Position numbers and translations under genes: made by a program | Assembly: GCF_014203395.1 (NCBI RefSeq) | Contig: NZ_JACHIW010000001.1 | Location: forward strand, 3,765,501 to 3,829,500 | Reading direction: 5' to 3' | DNA length: 64,000 bases | From: Saccharopolyspora phatthalungensis | GTDB taxonomy: Bacteria; Actinomycetota; Actinomycetes; Mycobacteriales; Pseudonocardiaceae | In this document: positions 25,749 through 35,017 of the stretch, one piece after another | Numbering within the stretch: the stretch's first letter is position 1 | Layout of the letters: the number at the start of each line of letters is the position of its first letter | The notes under the pieces: model-generated | Databases searched by the model: none | Told to the model about the DNA's origin: nothing | What the model saw: only the letters and a program-made list of their open reading frames with translations

Positions 25749-26629
25749 CCACTGCACAGGCGAAGCCGGTCGTCGTGGGCATCGACGGGTCCTCATCGGC
25801 ACTCAACGCCGCGCGGTGGGCCGCCGCGGAGGCCCACCGACGCCGCTCCTGGTTACGCGTGGTTTTCGCCGACGTCTTCGCACTGGTGTACCTACCGGAC
25901 CTGCCAACGATGCCGCTCCCGGAGACCTACGCCAACGCCATGGCGCGGCAAGCTCAGCAATGGCTGCACCGCGCCAAGGAGGAAGCGACCGCCGCAGCCC
26001 CGGGGGTGGACGTCCGGACCTTCGTGCGCGCCGGCGGCGCCATTCCCGTGCTCATCAGCGAGTCACGGCACGCCCAACTCGCCGTCGTCGGTAGCAGCGG
26101 CCTCGGCGGCTTCACCGGACTGTTCGTGGGCTCCGCCGCAATCGGCCTCTGCGCACATGGACATTGCTCGGTCGCGGTGGTGCGGCAGCCGCCGACCGCC
26201 GCTCCCGACGCCCCGGTCGTCGTCGGCGTGGATGATTCTCCCCACGAGGAAACGGTGCTGAAGACGGCATTCGAGGAAGCCACGATGCGCGGTGTCGCGC
26301 TTGAGGCCGTGCACGCCTGGCACACGATCGGCACCGAGCAGGCCTGGTCCAGCTTTCACAGCCAGGGCTATCGGGCGACGATCCAGGCCGACGAGGAACG
26401 CATCCTCGCCGAAACCCTGGCGGGATGGAACGAGAAGTACCCCGACGTCGAGGTACGCCACATCGTGGCGCACAACAAACCGGCACGAGCACTGCATGAG
26501 CACGCGCAGCACGCGCAGCTGCTGGTCGTTGGATCACGCGGGCGTGGGCCGGTCACGGGCCTGCTGCTGGGTTCGACGAGCCAGCAGTTGGTGCACCACG
26601 CACCGTGTCCGCTCATCGTGGCCCGCTGA
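25745..26629 (+). CDS. Universal stress protein, two UspA domains
   Basis: This 294-residue tandem USP is coupled to the nitroreductase gene by a 4-bp overlap. Domain 1 has PVVVGIDGSSSALNAARWAA and the loop GSSGLGGFTGLFVGSAA; domain 2 has VVGVDDSPHEETVLKTAFEE and GSRGRGPVTGLLLGSTS. It carries a distinctive insert in domain 1 (LPDLPTMPLPETYANAMARQ). The coupling suggests the USP and the flavoprotein are needed in fixed ratio. Confidence 0.92.
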   Translation: MTTAQAKPVVVGIDGSSSALNAARWAAAEAHRRRSWLRVVFADVFALVYLPDLPTMPLPETYANAMARQAQQWLHRAKEEATAAAPGVDVRTFVRAGGAIPVLISESRHAQLAVVGSSGLGGFTGLFVGSAAIGLCAHGHCSVAVVRQPPTAAPDAPVVVGVDDSPHEETVLKTAFEEATMRGVALEAVHAWHTIGTEQAWSSFHSQGYRATIQADEERILAETLAGWNEKYPDVEVRHIVAHNKPARALHEHAQHAQLLVVGSRGRGPVTGLLLGSTSQQLVHHAPCPLIVAR

Positions 26630-26650
26630 ACGAGCAAGGAGGAGAGCGCG

Positions 26651-26905
26651 ATGCCTTACTGGGACGGCTACGGCATGGGTGTGTGGGGATTGACGATGAT
26701 GACGGTGAGCATGGTGCTGTTCTGGGCATTGGTCATCGTGGCCATCGTCGCGCTGGTCCGCTACCTCCAACGCACCGGGCGAGTTGAGCGCGGCACCGTC
26801 ACTTCTGAAGAGCTCCTGGCGGAGCGTTTCGCCCGTGGGGAGATCGATGAAGAGGAGTACCGCCGCCGGCTGACGGCGCTGGACGAACGCAGACGCCGGA
26901 CATGA
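26651..26905 (+). CDS. Small membrane protein with C-terminal SHOCT motif
   Basis: The protein has 84 residues. A single transmembrane helix (VLFWALVIVAIVALVRYL) is followed by LLAERFARGEIDEEEYRRRL, the short SHOCT motif thought to mediate oligomerisation. AAGGAGGAGAG precedes the ATG. It follows the USP gene by 21 bp on the same strand and is probably in the same transcript. Confidence 0.8.
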   Translation: MPYWDGYGMGVWGLTMMTVSMVLFWALVIVAIVALVRYLQRTGRVERGTVTSEELLAERFARGEIDEEEYRRRLTALDERRRRT

Positions 26906-27149
26906 CAGGTGGGTTGGGTTTTTCGGCACGGGTGGTACCCGAGAACGTAACGTGCTGGGGGCGGTTCGACATTCGATCTAGAGGTACGGAGCGTGGTGCT
27001 GGCCGGGATGGCTCTGCGGAGTCGCTGACCGCCGCCGGTCACAAGCCACCACTGTACCGAACCGGCAGCGTTGGCGGCGTGGTCGACAGTGGACAAAGCG
27101 TGCAGCGATTGAGCGGCGAATCTGACCGGCTGGACTGGAGAATACCTGG

Positions 27150-27335
27150 GTGTACAGGTGGGCACGGAAGTGCGCTACGGCAGCCCCGTCGAAAAGTTGG
27201 GGCGCCGCGTCCTCGGCTCAGTTGCTGGTACCCACCGCAGCCAGATACCCGGTTTTGGCTCGGTCGCTCGGGGTGTCCCGCACCACGCAGACTGCCCGGT
27301 CGCCATCGTGGGCGAAACCTGCCCAGCGCGGACGC
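27150..27335 (+). pseudogene. USP C-terminal remnant
   Basis: One frame reads SQIPGFGSVARGVPHHADCP then VAIVGE, the end of a USP domain. The preceding GAASSAQLLV is in a neighbouring frame. A frameshift and loss of the N-terminal part mark it as a dead USP copy. The rest of 26906-27149 has no recognisable gene. Confidence 0.55.
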
Positions 27336-27364
27336 CGTTTCCTTCGCTGAAGGGAGAAAGGCCG

Positions 27365-28021
27365 ATGAACGACAAGACGAACAAGACCAGCACACAGCCC
27401 TCTGATGTCGCCTCCGCGTCGTGGGAGGTCACCGAACACTCGGTCACCGTCGATGACTTCGCAGCGAGTTACGACGTCGGCGCCGTCGAGCACCTGATGA
27501 TCGACGCCTCACCGGAAGCGATGTATCGTGCCCTGCGCCACCTCGACCTGCTCACCATCCACTCGCGCATCGCCGATCTGGCCATGTGGGCACGGGCAAT
27601 GCCCGAACGGCTCAAGCGCCGCGTCCCACCACGCGTGCCAACCCGTCTGACCTTCGACGACCTGTGCGCCCGCGGCGAATGGGTGCTGCTCGGCGAACAA
27701 CCCGGCCGGGAAGTCGTTTTCGGTGCGATAGGCCGGTTCTGGACACCGATCGTGCGCTGGGAAGAAGTCGCGGACGAAGACTTCCTCGCATACGGCAAAC
27801 CCGGTAGGGGAAAGATCGTGGCCTCGTTGTCGGTGCGCCCCTACGGCCGCGGCGGCAGCCTGGCCACCTACGACATCCGCACCAGGCTTGACGACCCGAT
27901 CAGCCGCCGGATCTTCATGCTGTACTGGCGGACGGTGCGGCCGTTCGTCAAGGCCATCATGCGAGCCACCCTGCGCACCGCGGCCACGCAGGCACACGGA
28001 ACAGAAACGGCGCAGCGGTAA
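27365..28021 (+). CDS. Hypothetical protein, SRPBCC/polyketide-cyclase-like
   Basis: The protein has 218 residues. After a low-complexity N-terminus come EHLMIDASPEAMYRALRHLD and EWVLLGEQPGREVVFGAIGR, an arrangement common in START/SRPBCC-fold lipid- or ligand-binding proteins. The C-terminus has SRRIFMLYWRTVRPFVKAIM. The ATG at 27365 follows GGGAGAAAGG; the open frame upstream covers the USP remnant and is not part of the gene. No ligand can be inferred. Confidence 0.7.
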   Translation: MNDKTNKTSTQPSDVASASWEVTEHSVTVDDFAASYDVGAVEHLMIDASPEAMYRALRHLDLLTIHSRIADLAMWARAMPERLKRRVPPRVPTRLTFDDLCARGEWVLLGEQPGREVVFGAIGRFWTPIVRWEEVADEDFLAYGKPGRGKIVASLSVRPYGRGGSLATYDIRTRLDDPISRRIFMLYWRTVRPFVKAIMRATLRTAATQAHGTETAQR

Positions 28022-28334
28022 CACCGTCTCGACGGGGCGGTTCGACCCGGGCGGAGGCGATGACGGTGGTCATGACCCACCGATGCGCTGCGGCTATCGG
28101 TCGTGGCCAGGCACCGTCTCACCCTGAATCGATGACGCACCGCCCGGCGTGATCACGGCAGGGCTGCTTCACCGCATCGCTGCGTCCTCCGAAGACCTCG
28201 ACAGGTTCGATGATCTCGTCAGGTGCCTTCCTCGGACCGATCCTGATCCTCCGCGAGGGTGTCCTGCGGGAGCCTTCTTGTGTTAGTGCGAGTGGGTTAG
28301 CATGGCTTTCCTGGAGACCTGGCGAGGAGGAGCC
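28022..28334. other. Intergenic region
   Basis: I see no credible gene. A small CCGTCTCGACGG inverted repeat follows the upstream stop codon and may help termination. The rest presumably carries the promoter for the gene at 28335. Confidence 0.35.
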
Positions 28335-28601
28335 ATGGTCACAGCAGCCAAGAAACAAGCCTCCGAGGAACGCGTGGAGCAAGGTCGGCAAGACCTAGCC
28401 GAGCAGATCGCCTCGGCCATCCTGGTCCCGGTGGATGTCGCCCGGCGCGTGCTCCCTGAGAACGGGTTACCGGTTTACCTCGGCATCGGTGCCCTTGCAT
28501 TGGTGGATCTCATCGACTGGCCGGTCGCCGTTGCCGCGTGCCTCGGCTACTACGTTCTCAAACGCTCGAAGCCGGCGGAACCGTCGGCGATCAGCCACTG
28601 A
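28335..28601 (+). CDS. Small hypothetical protein with a hydrophobic segment
   Basis: The protein has 88 residues: a basic, charged N-terminal helix (KKQASEERVEQGRQDLAEQI) and a hydrophobic stretch (GALALVDLIDWPVAVAACLG) that may be one membrane helix. GAGGAGG precedes the ATG at 28335, better placed than the upstream in-frame start at 28302. No family is recognised. Confidence 0.6.
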   Translation: MVTAAKKQASEERVEQGRQDLAEQIASAILVPVDVARRVLPENGLPVYLGIGALALVDLIDWPVAVAACLGYYVLKRSKPAEPSAISH

Positions 28602-29037
28602 TCTCGTCCCCAGTCTGTGCTCGACGGTTCGTCGCCGCAGACCGGGGGCGATTACTGCTTCGCGCGACCGGGGATGTTCGTCATAGTTTGGATCTGGTCA
28701 CGCTGTCCGAACCGTGCCGAGCGAGCGCGTAGCGTCATCGAAACCGTTCGGCGGAATTTATGGTGCCACCTATTGCGCACTTATGGGTGAACAGGGGAAC
28801 GTTTCGGAACGTAGCGAAGCGATCAAGGTGGAACCGCCACGGGTGGATCTTTGCGGTCGCGGTTGCGTTCCAGGCTTGGTTCGCTAAGGTCGATGCCACT
28901 CGAATTTTCGAATTACTCTGCTTTGGGCATTATGGCGTCGCGTCGTCGTTATCGATTGCCTTCTGAATTCTTCGGCGGTGCACGACTGGTGGTGACCTCG
29001 GTGGGCCGGGGGCCATTCGAGCGTGGGGAGAAGGGGC
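28602..29037. other. Intergenic region with lower GC
   Basis: The segment 28740-28980 is clearly richer in A and T than its surroundings (for example CGAATTTTCGAATTACTC). No gene is convincing. It may be a promoter region or DNA of different origin. Confidence 0.35.
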
Positions 29038-29217
29038 ATGGTGGTTCGCCGATTGATGCAGCGATGTGCGGCTTCGAGCGCGCAGCAAGAACGCAAGCGC
29101 ACGCCCTCCCCGATTCATGGGGAGGCGGCGGCGCGGGATCATGAGCGGCGCCATGCGCGGGGCTACTTCGAAGGATACGGCGATGAGTCCTGCGCCCAAT
29201 GCCCACCGGAGTGGTGA
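29038..29217 (+). CDS. Small hypothetical protein (weak)
   Basis: The frame encodes 59 residues with GGGGAGAAGGGG just before the ATG. The basic N-terminal half is followed by ARGYFEGYGDESCAQCPPEW, with a CxxC pair near the end. No family is recognised. It overlaps the next small frame by 35 bp. Confidence 0.4.
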   Translation: MVVRRLMQRCAASSAQQERKRTPSPIHGEAAARDHERRHARGYFEGYGDESCAQCPPEW

Positions 29218-29425
29218 CGCCTGGCCGGGTGAAACGCGAGGGGCCGCGTTCGTGTCGGTGAACTTCGATCACGTCGAGCTCGTCCGCGGACATGAACCTG
29301 CACCGCGACCGGAGGCCGACTCGCGGTGGGCGGATGCCTACCGCGCGAATCGGGAAGTTGACCAGCCGCTCGCCACGTTGGCGGACCAACTGGCCGCGCG
29401 GGTTTGCCGGGCCCTGGGCATTTGA
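29183..29425 (+). CDS. Small hypothetical protein (weak)
   Basis: The frame encodes 80 residues with AAGGA eight bases before the ATG. GC-rich third positions and the helical C-terminus (DQPLATLADQLAARVCRALG) suggest coding. No family is recognised. It lies 119 bp before the acyltransferase gene. Confidence 0.4.
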   Translation: MSPAPNAHRSGDAWPGETRGAAFVSVNFDHVELVRGHEPAPRPEADSRWADAYRANREVDQPLATLADQLAARVCRALGI

Positions 29426-29544
29426 GTTCGCGAGAAATGTTCACCAAAAGGAACTCGCTCATTTCGGTGAACCGCATTTCGCCCCGTGGACTGAAGTGGG
29501 CGATGCACGAATCTCGAGTTGGACACCGGTGGTGAGGGAGAACG

Positions 29545-30945
29545 ATGACAACGGGTGGGGTCAGCGCGCTCGACCGGGCGTTCTTGTGCCTGGAGCAGGA
29601 TGCGGCGCCGATGCACCTCGGTGCGGTCGCAGTGTTCGTACCGCGGCGTCCGGTGCAGCCGGACAGGGTGGCGGAGGTGCTCGCGGAGCGGGCACAGCGG
29701 ATTTCGCGACTGCAGCTGCGGGTCCGCCGCTCCTGGCTGCCTCCCGGCCACGCGCGTTGGGAAGAGCCCGCCCATTTCCATGCCCGGGACCACGTCCACA
29801 CCCACCAGCTGCCGTCACCGGGCGGTCGCGAAGAACTCGCCGTGCTCGTCGCAGAGCTGGGCGCCCAGCCACTGGACCTGAACCGGCCGCTGTGGGAGTT
29901 GCACGTGATCACTGGTCTGGACGGCGACCGGTTCGCGGTCCTGGTGAAGCTGCACCACGCCTTGGCCGACGGCTGCAGAGCGATCGAAGCCGGAGTCGGG
30001 CTGCTGGACGGCTTCACCCCCGACTGGGCACCGCGACAGACCACCGCCTCACCCGCGGATACCTTGCTCGACGCTGCCTTGCGTACCGTTGGAAGCCTCT
30101 CCCGACCGCGCCAACTGCTCGGCGACGCGCTGTCCGCCGCCCGTGATCTCCCGGCAACCGTGCAGCAGACGTTCGAGATTGCCTCGTCTGTGGTGCGCGG
30201 CATGAGAGTGCCCGCGCTGGACTCGCCACTGCATGCTCGTGCGTCAGCCGCACGGCGCGTGGCGTTGATTCCCATCCAACGACGCGACATCCGCCGGACC
30301 CGCGCCCGCCACGGCGGCACGACCAACGACGTCGCACTTGCCGTCGTGGCCGGCGCGCTGCGGCGTTGGTTGGACACCCGCGGATACCCCGTCGACGGAC
30401 TCACCCTGCGGGCGCTGGTCCCGGTCAACCACCGGTCGCGAGGAAAGTCGCGAGCCGACAACAACCAGCTGTCGGGCTATCTGTGCGATCTGCCCGTGGG
30501 CGAGCCGGACCCCGCGACCCGGCTGCAGATCGTCCGGGCCGCGATGGACCGCAACAAGAACGCCGGTCCGCTGCGTGGGCCCGGTGCCTTCCCGGTGCTC
30601 GCCGGCCGAATGCCGTCGATCGCACAACTGCTCGCCGCCCCGCTGGCAGGCCACGCCGCTGGCCTGCTGTTCGACATCATGATCACCAACGTGCCCTTGC
30701 CCAATGTGGCGGTGTCGCTGGACGGCGCCTCGCTGCGCGAGCTCTATCCCCTCGCGCCGCTGGCCGCCGGTCACGCCCTGTCCATCGCCGTGACCGAGTA
30801 CCGCGACACAGTGCACATTGGCGTGCAGGCCAACCGGCGCGCTGTCGGTGACCTGGAGAAGCTCAGCGAAGCCCTACCCCACGCGGTCGCCGAACTCGAC
30901 GACCTCGACTCCAGAGGAGACGCCCGGCGGGGTGCACATTCATGA
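29545..30945 (+). CDS. Wax ester synthase/diacylglycerol acyltransferase (WS/DGAT)
   Basis: The protein has 466 residues. This family joins acyl-CoA to diacylglycerol or fatty alcohols to make storage lipid. The catalytic HHxxxDG motif is present as KLHHALADGCRAIE; the C-terminal ISNVPxP-like motif appears as MITNVPLPNVAVSL, and RALVPVNHR is another family block. In M. tuberculosis the homologue Tgs1 (Rv3130c) is DosR-regulated and builds triacylglycerol during dormancy. GTGAGGGAGAACG precedes the start. It fits the island's theme together with the broken acyl-AMP ligase/PlsC gene. Confidence 0.92.
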   Translation: MTTGGVSALDRAFLCLEQDAAPMHLGAVAVFVPRRPVQPDRVAEVLAERAQRISRLQLRVRRSWLPPGHARWEEPAHFHARDHVHTHQLPSPGGREELAVLVAELGAQPLDLNRPLWELHVITGLDGDRFAVLVKLHHALADGCRAIEAGVGLLDGFTPDWAPRQTTASPADTLLDAALRTVGSLSRPRQLLGDALSAARDLPATVQQTFEIASSVVRGMRVPALDSPLHARASAARRVALIPIQRRDIRRTRARHGGTTNDVALAVVAGALRRWLDTRGYPVDGLTLRALVPVNHRSRGKSRADNNQLSGYLCDLPVGEPDPATRLQIVRAAMDRNKNAGPLRGPGAFPVLAGRMPSIAQLLAAPLAGHAAGLLFDIMITNVPLPNVAVSLDGASLRELYPLAPLAAGHALSIAVTEYRDTVHIGVQANRRAVGDLEKLSEALPHAVAELDDLDSRGDARRGAHS

Positions 30946-31155
30946 GGGTCGGACAAGAAGGCGCCGACGGCTTCCCGCCCGTGGTGGAGCCACGCCCGCA
31001 CCGTGTCGGGGCCCGCGTCGAATGGATGCCACCTCCGCGGTGTCGATGCGGGCTGTTCCGGGAAACCCGTCAGCGAAGAGGATCAACCTTTAGCCGTCCG
31101 CCAAACGGCGTGCTACCCAGTAGTGACGAGGAAGTCGTGCTGCGAGGGGGACGCG

Positions 31156-31392
31156 GTGACGGACCATCCCTACGCTGGCACGCTCGCCGCACTTGAAACA
31201 ATTCGCGCCCAATGGGCGCTCGAGTTGGAAAAGACCACCGAGCCGGCACATGCCGCCGTGTTGCGCCAGAACCTGGCCGAGCTCGACAAAGCGTTGGATC
31301 GTCTCGTGGCGTATGACCGTTTCCACCTACAGGAGATGAAACCGAGCGCACGTCGAGCGCACGTCGCATCTGTGCTTGCGGAGCTTCGGTGA
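31156..31392 (+). CDS. Small hypothetical helical protein
   Basis: The protein has 78 residues, mostly helical (ALETIRAQWALELEKTTEPA, LAELDKALDRLVAYDRFHLQ). The GTG at 31156 follows GAGGGGG. I do not recognise a family. It lies between the WS/DGAT gene and the Rv1733c-like gene on the same strand; 31393-31695 downstream holds no clear gene. Confidence 0.5.
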   Translation: MTDHPYAGTLAALETIRAQWALELEKTTEPAHAAVLRQNLAELDKALDRLVAYDRFHLQEMKPSARRAHVASVLAELR

Positions 31393-31695
31393 CCACGAGA
31401 ACCACGTTGTTTGTCTGCGACGCCCCATAGCGTCGCATGTCGCGGGCGGGTGCCCCACAGACGTCTACGGGCTCGCGGCTTGCGACAGCAACGGACCGAA
31501 AGCGTGGTTACGCGGCACCTGCTACTGAGAGCCTGGGGGCTTATCGGGTTCTTCGCAGTGCTCCTTGCCGCCCATGACCCTGGCAGGCGGCGCCGAGGGG
31601 CCAACGCCGGTGGCCGCGGGTGACGAAGTGCCCTAATCCAGGCCGGACGTATGCAGCAGCCTCGGAATCAACGTCAATGAATCCCGGAGCCGGCA

Positions 31696-32304
31696 ATGGA
31701 AGGTTCACTGCGGAACAACCTCCGTTGGCTTGTCCACGCGCTGCGTTCGACGCCGAACTCGTTGCGACGCCCGGCGGATCGAGTGGCAGCCGCGATCATG
31801 GCCGTGCTGCTGGCCGCCGCATTGATCGGAATTCCCGTTGCGGTATGGGCCGGGTTCGCCGTCCATGCGAGGGAATCGGCCGAGGCGGCCGTTGCTGTCA
31901 CCGTCACTCGTTCAGTCGCGGCAGTTGTCGTCGAACCACCGCAGACCCGGTTTTCCGGCGAGAATCGGGAGGTCCAAACCGTCACCTGGTGGTCGAAGGT
32001 CCAGTGGCTGGGCATGGACGGCCTCCCGCGCGTGGACACCGCGCGTGTACCGCCGAGTACTGAGGTGGGCGGGACCGTGCCGTTGTGGGTGGATTCGGCC
32101 GACCGCATCACCGAAGCCCCCGACAGCGATGTTGAGGTGTTGGTCGGTGCAGTCACGTCCGCCGTGATGGTTCTGATCGCGTGGCAGGCCGTGTGTCTCG
32201 GACTGCTCTTCCTCACCCGGGTGACCGCGGACTCGCTCGCCACGCGGGCCTGGCATCGGGAGTGGGAGATCGTCGAACCGAAGTGGACTCGCCAGGAACG
32301 GTGA
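31696..32304 (+). CDS. Rv1733c-like membrane protein
   Basis: The protein has 202 residues. An N-terminal helix (AAIMAVLLAAALIGIPVAVW) and a C-terminal helix (TSAVMVLIAWQAVCLGLLFL) flank an extracytoplasmic domain with TRFSGENREVQTVTWWSKVQ and GGTVPLWVDS. This layout matches Rv1733c, a DosR-regulon membrane protein of unknown function. GGAG lies eight bases upstream of the ATG. The fragment after it is a decayed USP. Confidence 0.75.
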   Translation: MEGSLRNNLRWLVHALRSTPNSLRRPADRVAAAIMAVLLAAALIGIPVAVWAGFAVHARESAEAAVAVTVTRSVAAVVVEPPQTRFSGENREVQTVTWWSKVQWLGMDGLPRVDTARVPPSTEVGGTVPLWVDSADRITEAPDSDVEVLVGAVTSAVMVLIAWQAVCLGLLFLTRVTADSLATRAWHREWEIVEPKWTRQER

Positions 32305-32334
32305 CCACGTGGCATGAGCGTGGAAGTGGGATTC

Positions 32335-32830
32335 ATGATGCGTCGCGAGATCCTTGTGGTGGGCGTGGACGGATCGACGAGCGGGCCTTGCGTTGGGCTT
32401 TGGAAGAAGGCAGACGAAGTGGTGTTTTTGCGCGCTCATGGTGCGGGAGTCGCACGCCGCGTTGGGGGCCGCTGACGATGTACCCCGAGTTGGGCCGTAC
32501 CACGCCCGGGAGCGGCAGTGGCAAGACCTGAACCACTTGGTGCGCGACTGCCTGGGCGAGGAGTCAACACCGAAGGTCGACGTCGAACTGGTCGAGGGCG
32601 ACGCCGCCGAGGTGCTGGCCGAGAAGTCGGCGCACGCAGCCGTGCTGATCCTCGGTGATCGTGATCGTGATCGCGGTCGCGGGCGTGTTGCCGACGCGGT
32701 GCTCGGTAGCACGGCACTGCGCTGCACCCACAAGGCGCAGTGCCCGGTGCTGGTCATCCTCATGGGCATGCGTCCAGCGGAGACCGAGCCAATCGAACAA
32801 GTGCTTGTCATCGACCGGGTGCTGGGTTAG
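32335..32830 (+). pseudogene. USP pseudogene, frameshifted
   Basis: The start is MMRREILVVGVDGSTS, but the expected continuation (DERALRWALEEGRRSG) is in another frame. A third segment, DVELVEGDAAEVLAEKSAHA with LGSTALRCTHKAQCPVLVI, is in a further frame. At least two indels have broken this single-domain USP. Confidence 0.7.
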
Positions 32831-32918
32831 CACCGCTCTGGCAGCTCCGATCAGGTGCCGGGCGACGACGTGCGGTCCACCATGGAGGTGTCCCAGGACA
32901 GTTGGGGAGGCGAGTCCG

Positions 32919-33806
32919 GTGACGGTCGGGGGCCGCAAGGCGATCATCGTGGGTTTCGACCTGACTGAGCGATCGCGAAAGGCGGTTCGCTGGGCAGCGC
33001 ATGAGGCGTCCAGCCGACGTCGACCGCTGCTGCTCGTGCACGTGCTGACCTGGCCGTTTGAGGCGCATACCCCGACCAAGGTGCCGGGCGCGGGAGGCAT
33101 CCTGGAACCGCTGCAGCAAGTCTTGTGTCGGGAGCTCGAGGTGCTTGCAGGAAGCTGCCGCGGGATCGACGCCGACCTCGAGGTGCGCAGCGACATCCCG
33201 TTCGGCGATCCGGCCGGGGTGCTCAGCGAGCTCGCAGGGACAGCCGAGGTGCTAGTGCTCGGTGGCCCGCGGATCGAAGCGGAACTGGGGGTCCTGGGCT
33301 CGACCTCGGCAGAGCTGCTCACGCGGCGCGTCGGCGCGCCGGTCGTGGTGGTTAGAGGCGGCCGCGAGCAGCCGGATTCGGCTCCGGTCGTGGTGGGTGT
33401 CGACGGGTCGTCGGCCAGCAGGCTGGCGATCGGTTTCGCCTACGACTTCGCCTCGCGGCACGGCTGCGACTTGGTGGCGGTGCACGCCTGGAGCGACCTC
33501 CCACTGGACTCCTTCGCCCGAGTGCGGCAGTGGGAGCTCCCGTGGAGCGAGGTGCGCGACGAAGCCGAGGAAGTGCTCGCCGAATCCTTGGCTGGCTGGG
33601 CAGAGCAATATCCCAACGTCAGCGTTCGACGTTCGGTCACTCCGGAGAAACCCGTGGAAGCGCTGTTCCGCGAAGCAGCGGACGCAAGTCTGCTGGTCGT
33701 CGGCAGCCACGGCCGCGGCCGTATCCGCCGCAGCGTGCTCGGTTCGGTCAGCCACGCCGTCGTCAACCGAGCCCCCTGCCCCGTGGCGGTGCTGCGTGCA
33801 GGGTGA
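32919..33806 (+). CDS. Universal stress protein, two UspA domains
   Basis: This 295-residue tandem USP starts at a GTG after TTGGGGAGG. Domain 2 is typical (PVVVGVDGSSASRLAIGFAY; loop GSHGRGRIRRSVLGSVS). Domain 1 is less usual: KAIIVGFDLTERSRKAVRWA and a loop GGPRIEAELGVLGST that lacks the second glycine of the ATP motif, so it may not bind nucleotide. The upstream open frame from 32655 covers the preceding USP pseudogene and is not used. Confidence 0.9.
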   Translation: MTVGGRKAIIVGFDLTERSRKAVRWAAHEASSRRRPLLLVHVLTWPFEAHTPTKVPGAGGILEPLQQVLCRELEVLAGSCRGIDADLEVRSDIPFGDPAGVLSELAGTAEVLVLGGPRIEAELGVLGSTSAELLTRRVGAPVVVVRGGREQPDSAPVVVGVDGSSASRLAIGFAYDFASRHGCDLVAVHAWSDLPLDSFARVRQWELPWSEVRDEAEEVLAESLAGWAEQYPNVSVRRSVTPEKPVEALFREAADASLLVVGSHGRGRIRRSVLGSVSHAVVNRAPCPVAVLRAG

Positions 33807-33814
33807 GACGCGTC

Positions 33815-34148
33815 AGCTTCCTCTGGGGCGGCGGGGCGACTGCTTCCGGGCACGGCGCGTGGTGCACGCACATCAGCTGCGACCGAACCCAGGAACAGGC
33901 CGTCGAACCCGCCGAGGCCCCGGTGCCCGACGACGAGCTAGCAGCCGCGCATCAGCCGCGCATCACGCGCCGCATCGGTCAGCGCCACCATCGGGCGACC
34001 GCGCTGCGCAACTTCGCGGCCCCCGTACGATGACGACGACCATCTGCAACGAGGCGTGTTGGCGAGCGGCCTCTGCGGCAGCCCAGGTAGCTACTCTCTC
34101 GAAGCCATCCGAGCCGTCGACGCCCACCACCACGGGCTGCCCTCCTCA
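33815..34148 (-). pseudogene. USP pseudogene, internally deleted
   Basis: Leftward from 34148 the DNA encodes QPVVVGVDGSDGFERVATWA, a USP start. It then jumps to EVAQRGRPMVALTDAARDAR and, after a stop, LVVGHRGLGGFDGLFLGSVA from domain 2. The central 150 or so codons are missing and a stop interrupts the rest. Confidence 0.65.
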
Positions 34149-34970
34149 GGGATTCACGCCGCGAACGACGGAGATCGGGCACTGAGCGTGGTGGATGACA
34201 CCGGCGGCCACCGATCCCAACAGCAGCCCGGTGAATCCGCCCCGGCCGCGGTGCCCGACGACCAACAGGCGCGCATCATCGGCCGCAGCGGCGAGTTCGG
34301 CGACCGGATGTCCGCGCTGTGCGACCTTGTGGAAGGTCACGTCCGGGTAGGACTCGGTCCAGCCCGCGAGTTGTTCGGCCAGACCGCGCACCGCTTCCGC
34401 ACGCAGATCGATCAACTCCCACCCCAGGCGCGGCACGACCGGTGCGTATTCGGGGTCTTGCCACACCTGCACCGCCCTCAGCTCGCACCCGTACCGCGAA
34501 GCGGAGTCGAAAGCGAATTTCAGCGCCGCACTGCTGTGCGGGGAGTTGTCCAAACCGACGACCACCGGACCGGTGTCCCGACGACCGCGGATCACGATGA
34601 CCGGGCACTGCGCGTGGGTAGCCGCCTTCGCGCTGACCGATCCCAGCAGCGTCGCCCCCAAGCTGCTTCGGCCCCGCGAACCGACCACGAGCAACTGGGC
34701 ATCGGCGGACCAGCGCAGCAGCACGTCTGCGGGCTCTCCGTGTACGACATCGGACGAGATCTTTAGTGTCGGATGGCGGTCGGCAAGACCTTCCGTCAAT
34801 GGTCCAACGGTGTCCCGGGCGGTCTCGTCCAATGAGGGGTCTTCGGTGGCCATCACGAAGCAGACCTGCACTGCCTTCCGCAGGTCTGCTTCCTGCACAG
34901 CCCACTCAGCGGCCAACTTCGACCACTCGGAGCCGTCCACCCCGACGACGACCGGTCCATGAACCCCCAT
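34146..34970 (-). CDS. Universal stress protein, two UspA domains
   Basis: This tandem USP has 274 residues. The start at 34970 has GGAGGAGAT upstream; the longer frame to 35054 overlaps the neighbouring gene. Loops GSRGRSSLGATLLGSVS and GHRGRGGFTGLLLGSVA are complete. It follows the USP at 35018-35839 by 47 bp on the same strand; the two share LDNSPxSxAAL and VWxDxxYAP blocks and look like a recent tandem duplication. Confidence 0.92.
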   Translation of the reverse strand: MGVHGPVVVGVDGSEWSKLAAEWAVQEADLRKAVQVCFVMATEDPSLDETARDTVGPLTEGLADRHPTLKISSDVVHGEPADVLLRWSADAQLLVVGSRGRSSLGATLLGSVSAKAATHAQCPVIVIRGRRDTGPVVVGLDNSPHSSAALKFAFDSASRYGCELRAVQVWQDPEYAPVVPRLGWELIDLRAEAVRGLAEQLAGWTESYPDVTFHKVAQRGHPVAELAAAADDARLLVVGHRGRGGFTGLLLGSVAAGVIHHAQCPISVVRGVNP

Positions 34971-35017
34971 ACCGATCTCCTCCAACACGAATCCCGGAGT
35001 GCGGTCGTTGGCCCTTT

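Noticed and set aside
29163..30464. A 433-codon leftward frame
   Set aside because: It is antisense to the WS/DGAT gene, with low-complexity Ser/Arg-rich translation typical of shadow frames in high-GC DNA.
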